From: Marinibacterium sp.
GTDB lineage: Bacteria > Pseudomonadota > Alphaproteobacteria > Rhodobacterales > Rhodobacteraceae
Length of the DNA: 33,925 bases
Reading direction: 5' to 3'
Assembly (NCBI GenBank): GCA_025800215.1
Contig: JAOXSC010000155.1
Coordinates: 1 to 33,925 of the forward strand
The position numbers were made by a program, and so were the translations under genes. This document shows positions 17,124 to 24,993 of the stretch, in pieces. Within the stretch, counting starts at the first letter, position 1. Every line of letters starts with the position of its first letter. The notes beneath the pieces were generated by a model. That model did not search any database, was not told the DNA's origin, and saw only the letters and a program-made list of their open reading frames with translations.

Positions 17124-17786
17124 TTACCTGTTGCGCTGCCCGCGCGCGATCGCGCGGCTGAGACCGGCAGCAATCTGCCCCTGGCTGCGCTGGAAACTCT
17201 GTGCATCGGGGGTCTGGATGTTCATCACCACCTGCACCGGCTGGCCGCCGCCCCCCGCGCGCACCCCCAGCTTGCCATCGGCCCCCCGGCTGAGCGGCAT
17301 GATCGCCTCGGGGCCGGCTTCGCCCATCAGACCGGTGCCGCCGCGCATGGGGAAATAGGTGGGCGAACTGACCACCCCGCCATCGGCAAAGGGCATCACC
17401 CGCCCCTGCGAAAAGCTGCCCCCCTTGGCAAAGGGCAGCACCCCCGACACCAGCGACCCCACCCCTTCGGCGATCATGCCGCCAAAATGATTGGTCACCG
17501 GACGGATCGCAGCATTGAAGGCGGAATTGGCCATGCTGTTGGCCAGCGTATCCAGCGCATCCGACAGGCCCTTGCCGTCGAACACGATATCTTCGAACGC
17601 CCGGCTCAGCCCGCGCGACAGGCTTTTTTCCAGCGTCGCGACATCCTTGCCGGTGGCGTCGATCGCCGCACTCAGCCGGCCCAGTTCGCTGCCGAACCCC
17701 GACGCGAGGCTCGACACACGCCCCAGCCCGCCTTCCAGATCACCGCTTGCGAATTCAAGCTCGTCGAAGCCTTCAGTTTCCGTCAT
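17124..17786 (-). CDS. g11: GTA g11, short tail tape-measure protein
   Basis: About 220 residues, counterpart of Rcc01694. Far shorter than phage tape measures, as expected for the short GTA tail. The N-terminal third is predicted helical (ELEFASGDLEGGLGRVSSLASGFGSELGRL), followed by ATLEKSLSRGLSRAFEDIVFDGKGLSDALDTLANSM. It ends with a glycine-rich hydrophobic region (MIAEGVGSLVSGVLPFAKGGSF, MRGGTGLMGEAGPEAIMPLSR) seen in many lambda-type tape measures. Start at the second of two adjacent ATGs (17786), seven bases after AGGAG; the first is 17789. It overlaps the end of g10.1 by 14 bases. Confidence 0.9.
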   Translation of the reverse strand: MTETEGFDELEFASGDLEGGLGRVSSLASGFGSELGRLSAAIDATGKDVATLEKSLSRGLSRAFEDIVFDGKGLSDALDTLANSMANSAFNAAIRPVTNHFGGMIAEGVGSLVSGVLPFAKGGSFSQGRVMPFADGGVVSSPTYFPMRGGTGLMGEAGPEAIMPLSRGADGKLGVRAGGGGQPVQVVMNIQTPDAQSFQRSQGQIAAGLSRAIARGQRNR

Positions 17787-17997
17787 CATCCTGCTCCTTT
17801 TGCGCATTGCGGGCGCCATCGGGATAGGCGGCCAGCAGGGCATCAAGCCCGTTGCGGGACAGCGGCCCCTGCGCGGGCCCGCCCTGCCCCAGCATCACCC
17901 GCAGCTCGGCCGGGCTCAGCGCCCAGAACTGCGCCGGGGTCAGCCGAAGCTCATGCAGCCCCAGCCGCATCAGCCCCGGCCAGTCAAAGCGGCTCAT
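17773..17997 (-). CDS. GTA g10.1, small tail assembly chaperone (Rcc01693-like)
   Basis: A 74-residue protein: FDWPGLMRLGLHELRLTPAQFWALSPAELRVML, then a polar C-terminus rich in Asp, Gln and Glu. This matches the Rcc01693 family and the phage tail assembly chaperone fold. In R. capsulatus it follows g10, as here. It begins in an ATGA overlap with g10 and its end overlaps g11. Paired short chaperone genes before the tape measure recall lambda gpG/gpGT, but here they are two separate frames joined by an overlap and not a single slippage site that I can see. Confidence 0.88.
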   Translation of the reverse strand: MSRFDWPGLMRLGLHELRLTPAQFWALSPAELRVMLGQGGPAQGPLSRNGLDALLAAYPDGARNAQKEQDDDGN

Positions 17998-18314
17998 GCT
18001 GCACCCGGCACCGTAAAGGCGCGCGCCAAAAGCAGCGCCGCCGCGCGTGCCGCGGCCATCGGCCCGCCGTCGATCTCGGCGCGCGCCACATCGGCGCGGG
18101 CCATGTCCGACCCGCCCCCGCGCAGACCTGCGGCCACCAGGGCCAGCACGTCGCGCGCGGAAAACCGGTTGCCTTCGAACCGCTCGACCAGCGCCACAAG
18201 GCTGTCTTCGCCCAGCTCGTCCTCAAGCTCGGCCAGCACGCCCAGGGTCAGCTTGAGCACCCGCGCCTGGCCATCCACCGTCAGGTTCACTTCGCCTGCG
18301 AACGGGTTCGCCAT
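17994..18314 (-). CDS. g10: GTA g10, tail assembly chaperone
   Basis: A 106-residue protein of the GTA/phage chaperone family (counterpart of Rcc01692): MANPFAGEVNLTVDGQARVLKLTLGVLAELEDELGEDSLVALVERFEG, then a helical Ala-rich part. It should bind the tape measure before tail tube assembly. The start overlaps the g9 stop by one base (TGATG), and the stop overlaps g10.1 as ATGA. The order g9-g10-g10.1-g11 is the standard GTA order. Confidence 0.9.
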   Translation of the reverse strand: MANPFAGEVNLTVDGQARVLKLTLGVLAELEDELGEDSLVALVERFEGNRFSARDVLALVAAGLRGGGSDMARADVARAEIDGGPMAAARAAALLLARAFTVPGAA

Positions 18315-18727
18315 CAGATCGCCACAAAGCTCAGCGGACCGGCGCTCTGCAGCGACAGCTCATAGGTCGCCTCGCCGTCGTAATTGCCCGCATATTCGAT
18401 CGACGTGACCTGAAAGCGCCCTTCGACGCGGCCGAAATCGGGGATGATGACCTGAAATTCCGGCGTCTGACCGTCGAAAAAGATCTGCCGTGCACGTTCA
18501 TCCGTGCCCGCATCCTTGAACACGCCCGCGCCGGAAATCGCGCAGGTCTTCATGCCCGCCCCCGACAGCAGCTCGCGCCAGCCGCCCTGGCTTTCAAGGC
18601 TTGTGATGTTCACCGTTTCGGCGTTGAAGCTGACGCGCGTCGCGCGCAGCCCGGCCAGTGTTTCGAACTGACCACCACCGGTCATGTCCACCTTGACCAA
18701 AAGATCCTTGCCGTTCTGAGCACCCAT
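18314..18727 (-). CDS. g9: GTA g9, major tail (tube) protein
   Basis: A 137-residue tail tube protein, counterpart of Rcc01691 and related to phage major tail proteins (TP901-1 type). It begins MGAQNGKDLLVKVD, with SFNAETVNITSLES, GWRELLSGAGMKTCAISGAGVFKD and the closing FQVTSIEYAGNYDGEATYELSLQSAG, all typical. AGGAGCAGG precedes the ATG. The 24-base gap after g8 is one of the few non-overlapping joints in the tail module, consistent with a separate high-level ribosome site for an abundant protein (inference). Confidence 0.94.
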   Translation of the reverse strand: MGAQNGKDLLVKVDMTGGGQFETLAGLRATRVSFNAETVNITSLESQGGWRELLSGAGMKTCAISGAGVFKDAGTDERARQIFFDGQTPEFQVIIPDFGRVEGRFQVTSIEYAGNYDGEATYELSLQSAGPLSFVAI

Positions 18728-18751
18728 GATCCTGCTCCTGCTAGATGTGAA

Positions 18752-19165
18752 TTAGTCGTCTTCAACCTGCGCCCGAAAACGCAGATCAATCTGTCGGATG
18801 TCGCCGACCCGACCCGCGCGCTGCGTGCGCGCCCGGTCGAACCACAGCCCCACCAGCCGCCCCCGCGTCAGCGTCAGCTCGGCGCCCTGCAGCGCGTCAC
18901 AGACCGCGCCTGCGGCTTGTTTGGCAGCGTGAAACCCCGCCGCTTGGGCGCGCAGCGACAGCGTCACCCGATGCTCGGCCGCGTGGCCGGTCACATCCGA
19001 CCGATCGCGCACCTCTTCGGGGCCCAGCAACAGGTACATCCCCGGCAGGGTGCCCGCAGGCAGCGTGTCATAGATCGCGTCGCCCAGCTGGGCGATGACC
19101 CCCGGATCCCCGATCAGGCGCTGATAGATCGCCACCTGCAGCGCCGCTGAAACCGCGAAACTCAT
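18752..19165 (-). CDS. g8: GTA g8, tail terminator (DUF3168)
   Basis: A 137-residue DUF3168 protein, counterpart of Rcc01690, forming the ring that joins head to tail tube. Typical features are MSFAVSAALQVAIYQRLIGDP, AIYDTLPAG, YLLLGPEEVRDRSDVTGHAAEHRVTLSLRAQ and a C-terminal IRQIDLRFRAQVED strand. The start is in an ATGA overlap with g7; a longer frame extension upstream lies inside g7 and is not used. Confidence 0.92.
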   Translation of the reverse strand: MSFAVSAALQVAIYQRLIGDPGVIAQLGDAIYDTLPAGTLPGMYLLLGPEEVRDRSDVTGHAAEHRVTLSLRAQAAGFHAAKQAAGAVCDALQGAELTLTRGRLVGLWFDRARTQRAGRVGDIRQIDLRFRAQVEDD

Positions 19166-19506
19166 GCCGCAACCTCCTCGTCGCAATAGCAGGTGAGATA
19201 CCGGCCATCGGCATCCGCCTCGGCCACGGCGCGGATCTGAAACAGCCGCGCGCCCTCGCGGAACCGCTGATCGGGGCGCGGGCGTTGCGCCGACCCGACC
19301 GGGGCCGCGCGCACCGTGATGCGCAGACGCGTGCTCGACAGGGTCTGTCCGCTTTCGCGCCGCTCCGCGCCACTGCGGGCGTCAATCGCGGCCCAGAGCG
19401 TGCCAAGCGCGCTCCAGGTCGCCTGCGTTCCGCCCGCCCCGTCCGAAACGGTGCTGCGGCTTTCCAGAACCAGCGCCCGGTTCAGGCGCACCCCGCGCGC
19501 GCTCAT
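19162..19506 (-). CDS. g7: GTA g7, head closure (stopper) protein
   Basis: A 114-residue head-closure protein of the phage SPP1 gp16 type, counterpart of Rcc01689. The sequence RVRLNRALVLE-like N-terminus, GGTQATWSALGTLWAAIDARSGAERR, the TLSSTRLRITVR segment and the GARLFQIRAVAEADADGRYLTCYCDE ending are characteristic. Overlaps g6 (ATGA) and g8 (ATGA). Two adjacent cysteines near the C-terminus are notable but their role is unknown. Confidence 0.9.
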   Translation of the reverse strand: MSARGVRLNRALVLESRSTVSDGAGGTQATWSALGTLWAAIDARSGAERRESGQTLSSTRLRITVRAAPVGSAQRPRPDQRFREGARLFQIRAVAEADADGRYLTCYCDEEVAA

Positions 19507-20102
19507 GCCCGGCCTCCGAACCCGATCCGCATCGGCCGATAGCGCTGCAGCAGGCTGGTCACACCAAAGGGCATGCACCCGTCACCAAGCGTCGTTTCAT
19601 GCCGGTATTCGTAATAATGCGCCGCCAGCATCAGCACCGCCTGCGCCAGATCGGCAGGCAGCCCGTCCCAATCGGGCGACAGACCGGCGCTGAGATCAAT
19701 CACCGCCTCGCCCAGATGCGGGATGCCGGGCAGACTGCCCCCCACCGCGCGCAGGCGCGGCTGCTGGCTGTCGGCCTCAAGCGCCCAGGCATCGGCGGCT
19801 ATCGCGGTTTCAACACCGTGACGATCCACCAGCCGCAGCGCCGTCACCGCCACCACCGGGGCCACCGGCAGCACCTGTGCGACCCCATCGCGCCACGCGC
19901 TCAGATGCCAGCGAAAATCCCGCTCGTACAGCACCTTGGCCGTGCGCGCCTCGATGGCGGCGATGGCGGCGCGCAAAAAACTGCTGAGCACCGCGTCCTG
20001 CAACCCATCTTCGGCAAATCCGGTCCCAAGACGCAGATGCGCCTTGAACGGCTCCAGCGGCAGATCGGCGTCGGCGATGCCGGTTTCTTCTGTCAGTCTC
20101 AT
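19503..20102 (-). CDS. g6: GTA g6, head-tail adaptor (connector)
   Basis: A 199-residue connector protein (phiE125 gp8 / Rcc01688 type) that sits under the portal. The N-terminal half is helical (LPLEPFKAHLRLG, LQDAVLSSFLRAAIAAIEARTAKVLYERDFRWHLSAW). A small beta region follows (VAVTALRLVDRHGVE), then a helix with LPADLAQAVLMLAAHYYEYRHE, the family hallmark. Start at 20102, with GGAGAG upstream. In-frame ATGs at 20135 and further upstream are less likely. The 178 bases between g5 and g6 hold a hairpin. Confidence 0.92.
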   Translation of the reverse strand: MRLTEETGIADADLPLEPFKAHLRLGTGFAEDGLQDAVLSSFLRAAIAAIEARTAKVLYERDFRWHLSAWRDGVAQVLPVAPVVAVTALRLVDRHGVETAIAADAWALEADSQQPRLRAVGGSLPGIPHLGEAVIDLSAGLSPDWDGLPADLAQAVLMLAAHYYEYRHETTLGDGCMPFGVTSLLQRYRPMRIGFGGRA

Positions 20103-20280
20103 CCACTCTCTCCGCGCTTCGGGGCGCTCCCCCATCCGGGTTTCGTGTTCATGGTCGGGGCGCGCGCACCGCTTCACGTCGCTCGGACGGAGGGGAGCAG
20201 CTAGACAACGCAAAGCCATATGACTGCACGCGCCCGTCCCGAAGGCCGACCCCGCCCTGGGGGTCAGCCCCATCCCGGCC
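20103..20280 (-). other. Gap after the capsid gene, with a stem-loop
   Basis: This is the longest gap inside the GTA operon. Just after the capsid stop, the - strand can form a GC-rich stem-loop: an inner GGGG/CCCC stem with a CTGA loop, flanked by GGCC-rich arms around 20245-20280. There is no T tract, so this resembles an mRNA-stabilising or partial-termination element more than a full terminator. No gene with its own ribosome site was found here. Confidence 0.5.
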
Positions 20281-21468
20281 TTAGCTGGCCGAGAATTTCA
20301 GCAGTTTGATCGCGTTGAAATCCGACACGTCCCCGCCCACGCGCTTGGTGGCGTAGAACAGCACATGCGGTTTGGCGCTGAAGGGATCACGCAGCACGCG
20401 CATGTCGGGGCGCTCGGCAATCGTGTAGCCGGCGGCGAAATCCCCGAAGGCAATCGAAAACGATCCGTTGGAGATCTCGGGCATGTCTTCCGAAATCATC
20501 ACCGGATAGCCCATCAGCTGCGCCGGTTCCCCGGCCGCGAGGCCATCCGACCACAGGAAACGGCCATCGGCGTCCTTCATCTTGCGGATGGTCGCGGCGG
20601 TTTTCGAGCTCATCACGAAGGTCGCGTTGGGGCGATATTCGGCATCCAGCGCATAGATCAGATCGACAATGGGATCGGCCGAGGCCAGCGCGCCATCCGC
20701 GCCCGTGGGAAGAAACCCGATGCGCTGCCAGTTCCAGTTGGAATTCAGCACCTTGGTGTGGTTGAGAAACCCGCGCGGTTTGTCCACACCATCACCCGTG
20801 ACAAAGGCCGATGCCTCGGCGCGTGCAAATTTCTCGGCGATGCGCTTGGCCAGCCAGCCTTCGATGTCAAAGGCGCTGTCATCCAGCAGACGCTGCGACG
20901 CCTTGGGCAGCGCGCTCAGCTCGTGCAGCGGGATGGTGATGCGCTCGATCGTGGGGGTGTCGGTTTCGGTGGCATCGGCGGCCTCCGTGGCCCAGCCCGC
21001 GCCCGCCTCGGTGCGGTCGACCAGCACGTCAAACGACGTCGCTTCGACATTGACCACATTGGCGACCGACCGGATCGACGCGCTGTTGTGCAGCACCGTC
21101 CGGATCTCTTCCGAGGTCTGCGGATCCACCAGATAGCCGCCGTCGCTGTTCACCGCCGTGCTCAGCGATTTGCCGTCCAGCTCGAGGCCGCGCAGCCCGT
21201 CATCATCGCCCGACTGCAGATAGCCGCGAAAGGCGCTCTTGTGGGAAAGGTCCAGATCCTGGCCTGCGGCCAGTTGCGGGCGTGCAGCGATATGTGTCTT
21301 GCGATCCAGCATGGTCAGTCGCTCTTCTGTCTGTTGCAGTTTCGATTGCATGTCGGCCCGAAAGCCATTGAAGTCATTCAGGAAGCCACCCATGGCTTCG
21401 GCCACCTCCTGAACCGGAGACAAATCTTCCCCGGTCCGAGACTCTCTCTCGGTCTTGCGCATTGGCAT
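20281..21468 (-). CDS. g5: GTA g5, major capsid protein (HK97 fold)
   Basis: A 395-residue HK97-type capsid, counterpart of Rcc01687. The first ~100 residues are a helical, charged scaffold-like region (LSPVQEVAEAMGGFLNDFNGFRADMQSKLQQTEERLTMLDRK), which the g4 protease should remove. The mature part begins near LSTAVNSDGGYLVDPQ, with SEEIRTVLHNSASIRSVANVV, then ASQRLLDDSAFDIEGWLAKRI, and ends with SFSIAFGDFAAGYTIAERPDMRVLRDPFSAKP. These are typical of the HK97 N-arm, A-domain and P-domain. AAGAGGAC precedes the first ATG. It follows the protease gene by 29 bases. Confidence 0.96.
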   Translation of the reverse strand: MPMRKTERESRTGEDLSPVQEVAEAMGGFLNDFNGFRADMQSKLQQTEERLTMLDRKTHIAARPQLAAGQDLDLSHKSAFRGYLQSGDDDGLRGLELDGKSLSTAVNSDGGYLVDPQTSEEIRTVLHNSASIRSVANVVNVEATSFDVLVDRTEAGAGWATEAADATETDTPTIERITIPLHELSALPKASQRLLDDSAFDIEGWLAKRIAEKFARAEASAFVTGDGVDKPRGFLNHTKVLNSNWNWQRIGFLPTGADGALASADPIVDLIYALDAEYRPNATFVMSSKTAATIRKMKDADGRFLWSDGLAAGEPAQLMGYPVMISEDMPEISNGSFSIAFGDFAAGYTIAERPDMRVLRDPFSAKPHVLFYATKRVGGDVSDFNAIKLLKFSAS

Positions 21469-21497
21469 GTCCTCTTGGTCGGTTGTGAGACGGCGCG

Positions 21498-22055
21498 TCA
21501 GCCGTTTTCAAACTCTGTCCGCCCCCGGTTCAGGATCGCGGCCAGATCCCGCAGGCCCCGGTCGGTCTCGGGCTGATCGCCCTTGGCCGCCACCCGCGCA
21601 CTGGGAAGCATCGGAAAGGTCACCAGCGACACCTCCCACAGCTCCAGTTCCGTCAAGAGCCGCTGGCCCCTGTCATTCTTTGCCGCCCGCCGCGTGCGAT
21701 AGCCGATCGACAGACCGTCAATCGCGCCCGCCGCGATCAGGGCTGCGGCTTCACGCCCCTTCTGGGTGCTGTCGAGCAGGCGGCCTTTGACATAAAGGCC
21801 CTTGGCGTCCTCGCGCACCTCATCCCAGACGCCGATGGGCTGGGCCGGGTCGTGCTGCCATAGCATCTTAACCTTGCGCCCCGCCTCATCGAGCAATTTC
21901 AGCGACGCGCCATAGGCCCCGCCCTGGACGATGTCGCCGCCCTGATCGACCGCCCCGAACAGGCTGGCATAGCCTTCGATACTGGCATCTTCGCCCAGGG
22001 CGATCGCGTCGCCAAAGCGGGCGAACTTGGTTTCCAATCCGTAATCCACGCTCAT
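21498..22055 (-). CDS. g4: GTA g4, prohead maturation protease
   Basis: A 185-residue HK97-family prohead protease (S78-like), counterpart of Rcc01686. The catalytic His is in KMLWQHDPAQPIGVW and the Ser in IDGLSIGYRTRRA, the standard pair for this family. The beta-rich start (FARFGDAIALGEDASIEGYASLFGAVDQGGDIV) is typical. It should trim the capsid N-terminal region after shell assembly. AGGAG precedes the ATG; the gap to g3.5 is 25 bases and to g5 29 bases. Confidence 0.95.
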   Translation of the reverse strand: MSVDYGLETKFARFGDAIALGEDASIEGYASLFGAVDQGGDIVQGGAYGASLKLLDEAGRKVKMLWQHDPAQPIGVWDEVREDAKGLYVKGRLLDSTQKGREAAALIAAGAIDGLSIGYRTRRAAKNDRGQRLLTELELWEVSLVTFPMLPSARVAAKGDQPETDRGLRDLAAILNRGRTEFENG

Positions 22056-22080
22056 GGTGTTCTCCTTCGTCGTGCCCGGT

Positions 22081-22302
22081 TCAGGGCAATGCCGCCACGA
22101 TCGACTGAAAGCTCTGCGCCAGGATGGCCGCGACCACCCCGTAGACCGTCAGCCAGACCCGCCGTTCGAGCCGTTCCAGCATCTCTTCCAGCCGCTCCAG
22201 ACGGCGGCACAGATGGTCATGATGGATCTGGCTCACCTTTTCATGCGCCCGCAGCCGCAGCCCCGGCGCACAGTCAAAGGCCTCGTGGGGCTGTTCAGCC
22301 AT
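22081..22302 (-). CDS. g3.5: GTA g3.5, small membrane protein
   Basis: A 73-residue protein that corresponds by position to Rcc01685 (g3.5). It has a His/Arg/Glu-rich helical segment with heptad-like spacing (HDHLCRRLERLEEMLERLERRVW), then one hydrophobic helix (LTVYGVVAAILAQSFQSIVAAL) at the C-terminus, so it is probably a small tail-anchored membrane protein with a coiled coil. The start at 22302 follows GATGAGG and overlaps the end of g3 by 8 bases. Its function in the particle is not known to me. Confidence 0.82.
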   Translation of the reverse strand: MAEQPHEAFDCAPGLRLRAHEKVSQIHHDHLCRRLERLEEMLERLERRVWLTVYGVVAAILAQSFQSIVAALP

Positions 22303-23494
22303 CTGCCTCATCCTCATTGGCCAGCGCCGGCAGACCCAGAAGCGCGCGCTTTTCCGCCTCGCTCAGGAACTCGGCCTTGGCCACGCGCGCCCATTGCGCA
22401 TCCCGCTCGGCCGCCAGCGCGGGCACCTGATCCAGATCGGGCTTCAGCTCCAGCCGTTCGCCGGTGAACCCGGTCAGCCATTCCGACAGGGCAGCCGTCA
22501 CCTTGGACACCAGCGGCAGCACCGTCAGACGGTAAAACGCGCGGTTGGCCTCTTGGTAATTGGCATAGGTGGCGTCGCCCGGAATGCCGATCAGCATCGG
22601 CGGCACCCCAAAGGCCAGGGCGATTTCACGCGCGGCGGCCTCTTTGGTTTTCTGAAACTCCATGTCGCTGGGGCTGAACCCCATGGGCTTCCAGTCCAGC
22701 CCCCCTTCCAGCAGCATCGGACGGCCGGCATTGCGCGCGCCCTGATGATAGGACTCGATCTCCTGGGACAGGCGCTCGAACTGGTCATCCGGGATCGCCC
22801 CCTGCCCATCGGCACCACGGTACACCAGCGCCCCGGACGGGCGTGCCGCATTGTCCAGCAGCGCCTTGGACCAGCGCGACGCGCTGTTGTGCACATCCAC
22901 CGCCATCGCCGCCGCCTGCAGCGGAGACAGGCCATAGTGATCATCCTGCGGGTGGAACGCCTTGATATGGCAGATCGGCTGATCCACACCCGCCGCGTTG
23001 AACCGGTGCGACTTGCCGCCCACCGAATATTCGAACGCCACCGGCCAACCGTCCGAGCCGGGGATCACACGCATCCGGTCCGAGCGCAGCACATGCAGCT
23101 CATACGGCACCAGCGCCTCGCCCGACACCGCCTCGACATAGGCGTTGCCCGACAGCAGGATCTGCCCATAGAGCGCCTCGAACAGCTCGGCCCGCCCCTG
23201 GGCGGGATTGGGGCGCCGGATCAGATCCAGCACCGGATGGCTGTCATAGCGCTGCGCCCGGTCCTGCAGCACCAGCGGCAGCGCCGCCGCCGCTTCGGCA
23301 ATCAGCTTGACCGACCGAAAGCCCACCGGGTTGCTCGCAAAGCCCGCACGGGTCAGAGACCCGGTATCGCGCGGGCTCCAGGCCACCCGGCCCGCCCCGT
23401 GATAGGCCACCGCCGGCGCGGCCGCACTGGCCTTGCGCTCTGGCGCCTGGGGCGCGTCCGTCCCGGTTCCCCGACGCAGGAAATCGAATACCAT
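22295..23494 (-). CDS. g3: GTA g3, portal protein
   Basis: A 399-residue HK97-type portal, counterpart of Rcc01684, the ring through which DNA is packaged and leaves the head. Typical parts are RVAWSPRDTGSLTRAGFASNPVGFRSVKLIAEAAAALPLVL, HPVLDLIRRPNP, LLSGNAYVEAV, the DHYGLSPLQAAAMAVDVHNSASRWSKALLDN segment and YQEANRAFYRLTVLPLVSKVTAALSEWL near the C-terminus. Start ATG at 23494 with AAGGAG upstream; a slightly longer frame upstream lacks such a site. A 125-base gap separates it from g2, with a weak hairpin and no evident gene. Confidence 0.95.
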   Translation of the reverse strand: MVFDFLRRGTGTDAPQAPERKASAAAPAVAYHGAGRVAWSPRDTGSLTRAGFASNPVGFRSVKLIAEAAAALPLVLQDRAQRYDSHPVLDLIRRPNPAQGRAELFEALYGQILLSGNAYVEAVSGEALVPYELHVLRSDRMRVIPGSDGWPVAFEYSVGGKSHRFNAAGVDQPICHIKAFHPQDDHYGLSPLQAAAMAVDVHNSASRWSKALLDNAARPSGALVYRGADGQGAIPDDQFERLSQEIESYHQGARNAGRPMLLEGGLDWKPMGFSPSDMEFQKTKEAAAREIALAFGVPPMLIGIPGDATYANYQEANRAFYRLTVLPLVSKVTAALSEWLTGFTGERLELKPDLDQVPALAAERDAQWARVAKAEFLSEAEKRALLGLPALANEDEADG

Positions 23495-23619
23495 CGCGTG
23501 TGCTCCTTGTTCCAACTCACCGACCCCGCGGCCTCGGAAACCGTTCTAAGGCCGGGCTCTGAAGATGGGCTTGCCACCGCGCCCGGCCCGGTCATCTTTC
23601 GTTAACCGGGCCCGAGCCC

Positions 23620-24993
23620 TCACAGGCGCCGCACCCGCGGCTGCCGCCAGGCCTTGGCCGGGGCCACGATCAGCTCGTGCAGCGCCCAGACCAGCGCATC
23701 GACGCGATCCGGCGATCCGCTGCCGTCAAAGCCGCGCACGGTCATCTGCACCATCTGATCCTCAAGATCATGGAACACGCCCGCATGGCGCACCCGCCCC
23801 TGCTCATAAAGCGCGGCCACCGGTTCCGCCCGCAGCCCCTTGCCCTTGGCCGCGTGCACCGCCCGGAACGGCAGTGTCGCATCGACCTGCCGCAGCACCT
23901 CTTCGACCATCTGGCCGCCCTGATTGACCTCGGCGATCACCCGGTCGGCATTCCACGCCTCATAGGCGCGCACCGCCGCATGGGCCCAGTCCACCGGGCT
24001 TGCGTTCTCGACCGTGCAATCGGCCAGCACAAAGGCGCGCCAGTCCTGCGGCGGGCCCTGCATGCAGGCGCCGGCCACCACGATCCCGCAGGCATCCCCG
24101 CCCTTGCCCCCGCGCACCGACGGATCCACCGCCACCACGATGCGATCCAGTTCAGGCAACTTGCCGCAGCGCAGACGCTCGAGCATCTGGGACTGCCACA
24201 ACGCCCCATCGGCATCCGCCAGCAGCACGCCATCCAGCTCCTGCCGCGCCAGCCGCGTCCCGGCATAGCGGGCGCGCACCTCGTCCAGAAAACTATCCGC
24301 CAGATTGGCGCGGTTGGCCTCGGTGGGCGCATGGGTGACAACGGTGGACGGGCTGTCCAGCAGCGCCTTTAACACCCCCACATTGCGCGGTGTCGTCGTC
24401 ACGCAGGCCTGCGGATGATCGCCCAGACGCAGCGCAAATTGCAGCATGTCCCAGGTCTCCTGCCCGGCCTTCCACTTGGCCAGCTCATCGACCCAGGCCG
24501 CATCGAATTGCGGCCCGCGCAGGGCTTCGGGATCATGCGCCGAAAAGGCCTGCGCCTCGGCGCCATTGGGCCAGATCAGCTTGCGTTCGCCCGCCTTCCA
24601 GACCGGGCGCCGGTCCGGCGGCGAACAGGCCAGAATGCCACTGTCGCCCTGGATCATCACATCGCGCACCTGATCATAGGTTTCGCCCACCAGCGCCACC
24701 CGCCGGGCCCGGCCGGGATCGGTGGGCAGTGCCCCTTCGACCTGGGCGCGCACCCATTCCGATCCGGCCCGCGTCTTGCCGGCCCCGCGCCCGCCCATGA
24801 TCACCCAGGCCCGCCAGTCTCCGTCGGGGGGCAGCTGATGCGGCAACGCCCAGAATTCGAACAAAAAAGGAAGGGCGCCCAGGGCGCCCTCCTCATGCAG
24901 TTCATTCAGGAACCTGTCCCGCACCTCCGCATCGGCGGAGGCGAGCAAGGCGGCACCCGACCTCAAATCTTGCTCGTTCAAGGTCCAGGGCAT
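23620..24993 (-). CDS. g2: GTA g2, large terminase
   Basis: A 457-residue packaging motor, counterpart of Rcc01683. The Walker A is GGRGAGKT (about residues 67-74). A Walker B-like acidic pair stands in AAWVDELAKW. The C-terminal nuclease domain has the acidic metal site in VVAVDPSVRGGKGGDACG and a closing DRVDALVWALHEL. Start chosen at 24993 (MPWTLNEQDL) because no in-frame ATG occurs later; a GGGCGG site precedes it. This start makes its first 92 bases overlap g1 in another frame. By analogy with R. capsulatus it fills heads with mostly random host DNA. Confidence 0.94.
   Translation of the reverse strand: MPWTLNEQDLRSGAALLASADAEVRDRFLNELHEEGALGALPFLFEFWALPHQLPPDGDWRAWVIMGGRGAGKTRAGSEWVRAQVEGALPTDPGRARRVALVGETYDQVRDVMIQGDSGILACSPPDRRPVWKAGERKLIWPNGAEAQAFSAHDPEALRGPQFDAAWVDELAKWKAGQETWDMLQFALRLGDHPQACVTTTPRNVGVLKALLDSPSTVVTHAPTEANRANLADSFLDEVRARYAGTRLARQELDGVLLADADGALWQSQMLERLRCGKLPELDRIVVAVDPSVRGGKGGDACGIVVAGACMQGPPQDWRAFVLADCTVENASPVDWAHAAVRAYEAWNADRVIAEVNQGGQMVEEVLRQVDATLPFRAVHAAKGKGLRAEPVAALYEQGRVRHAGVFHDLEDQMVQMTVRGFDGSGSPDRVDALVWALHELIVAPAKAWRQPRVRRL

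Noticed and set aside
23495..23619. Small gene in the g2-g3 gap
   Set aside because: A possible short frame has no ribosome site and runs into g3 out of frame; only a 6-bp hairpin is visible.
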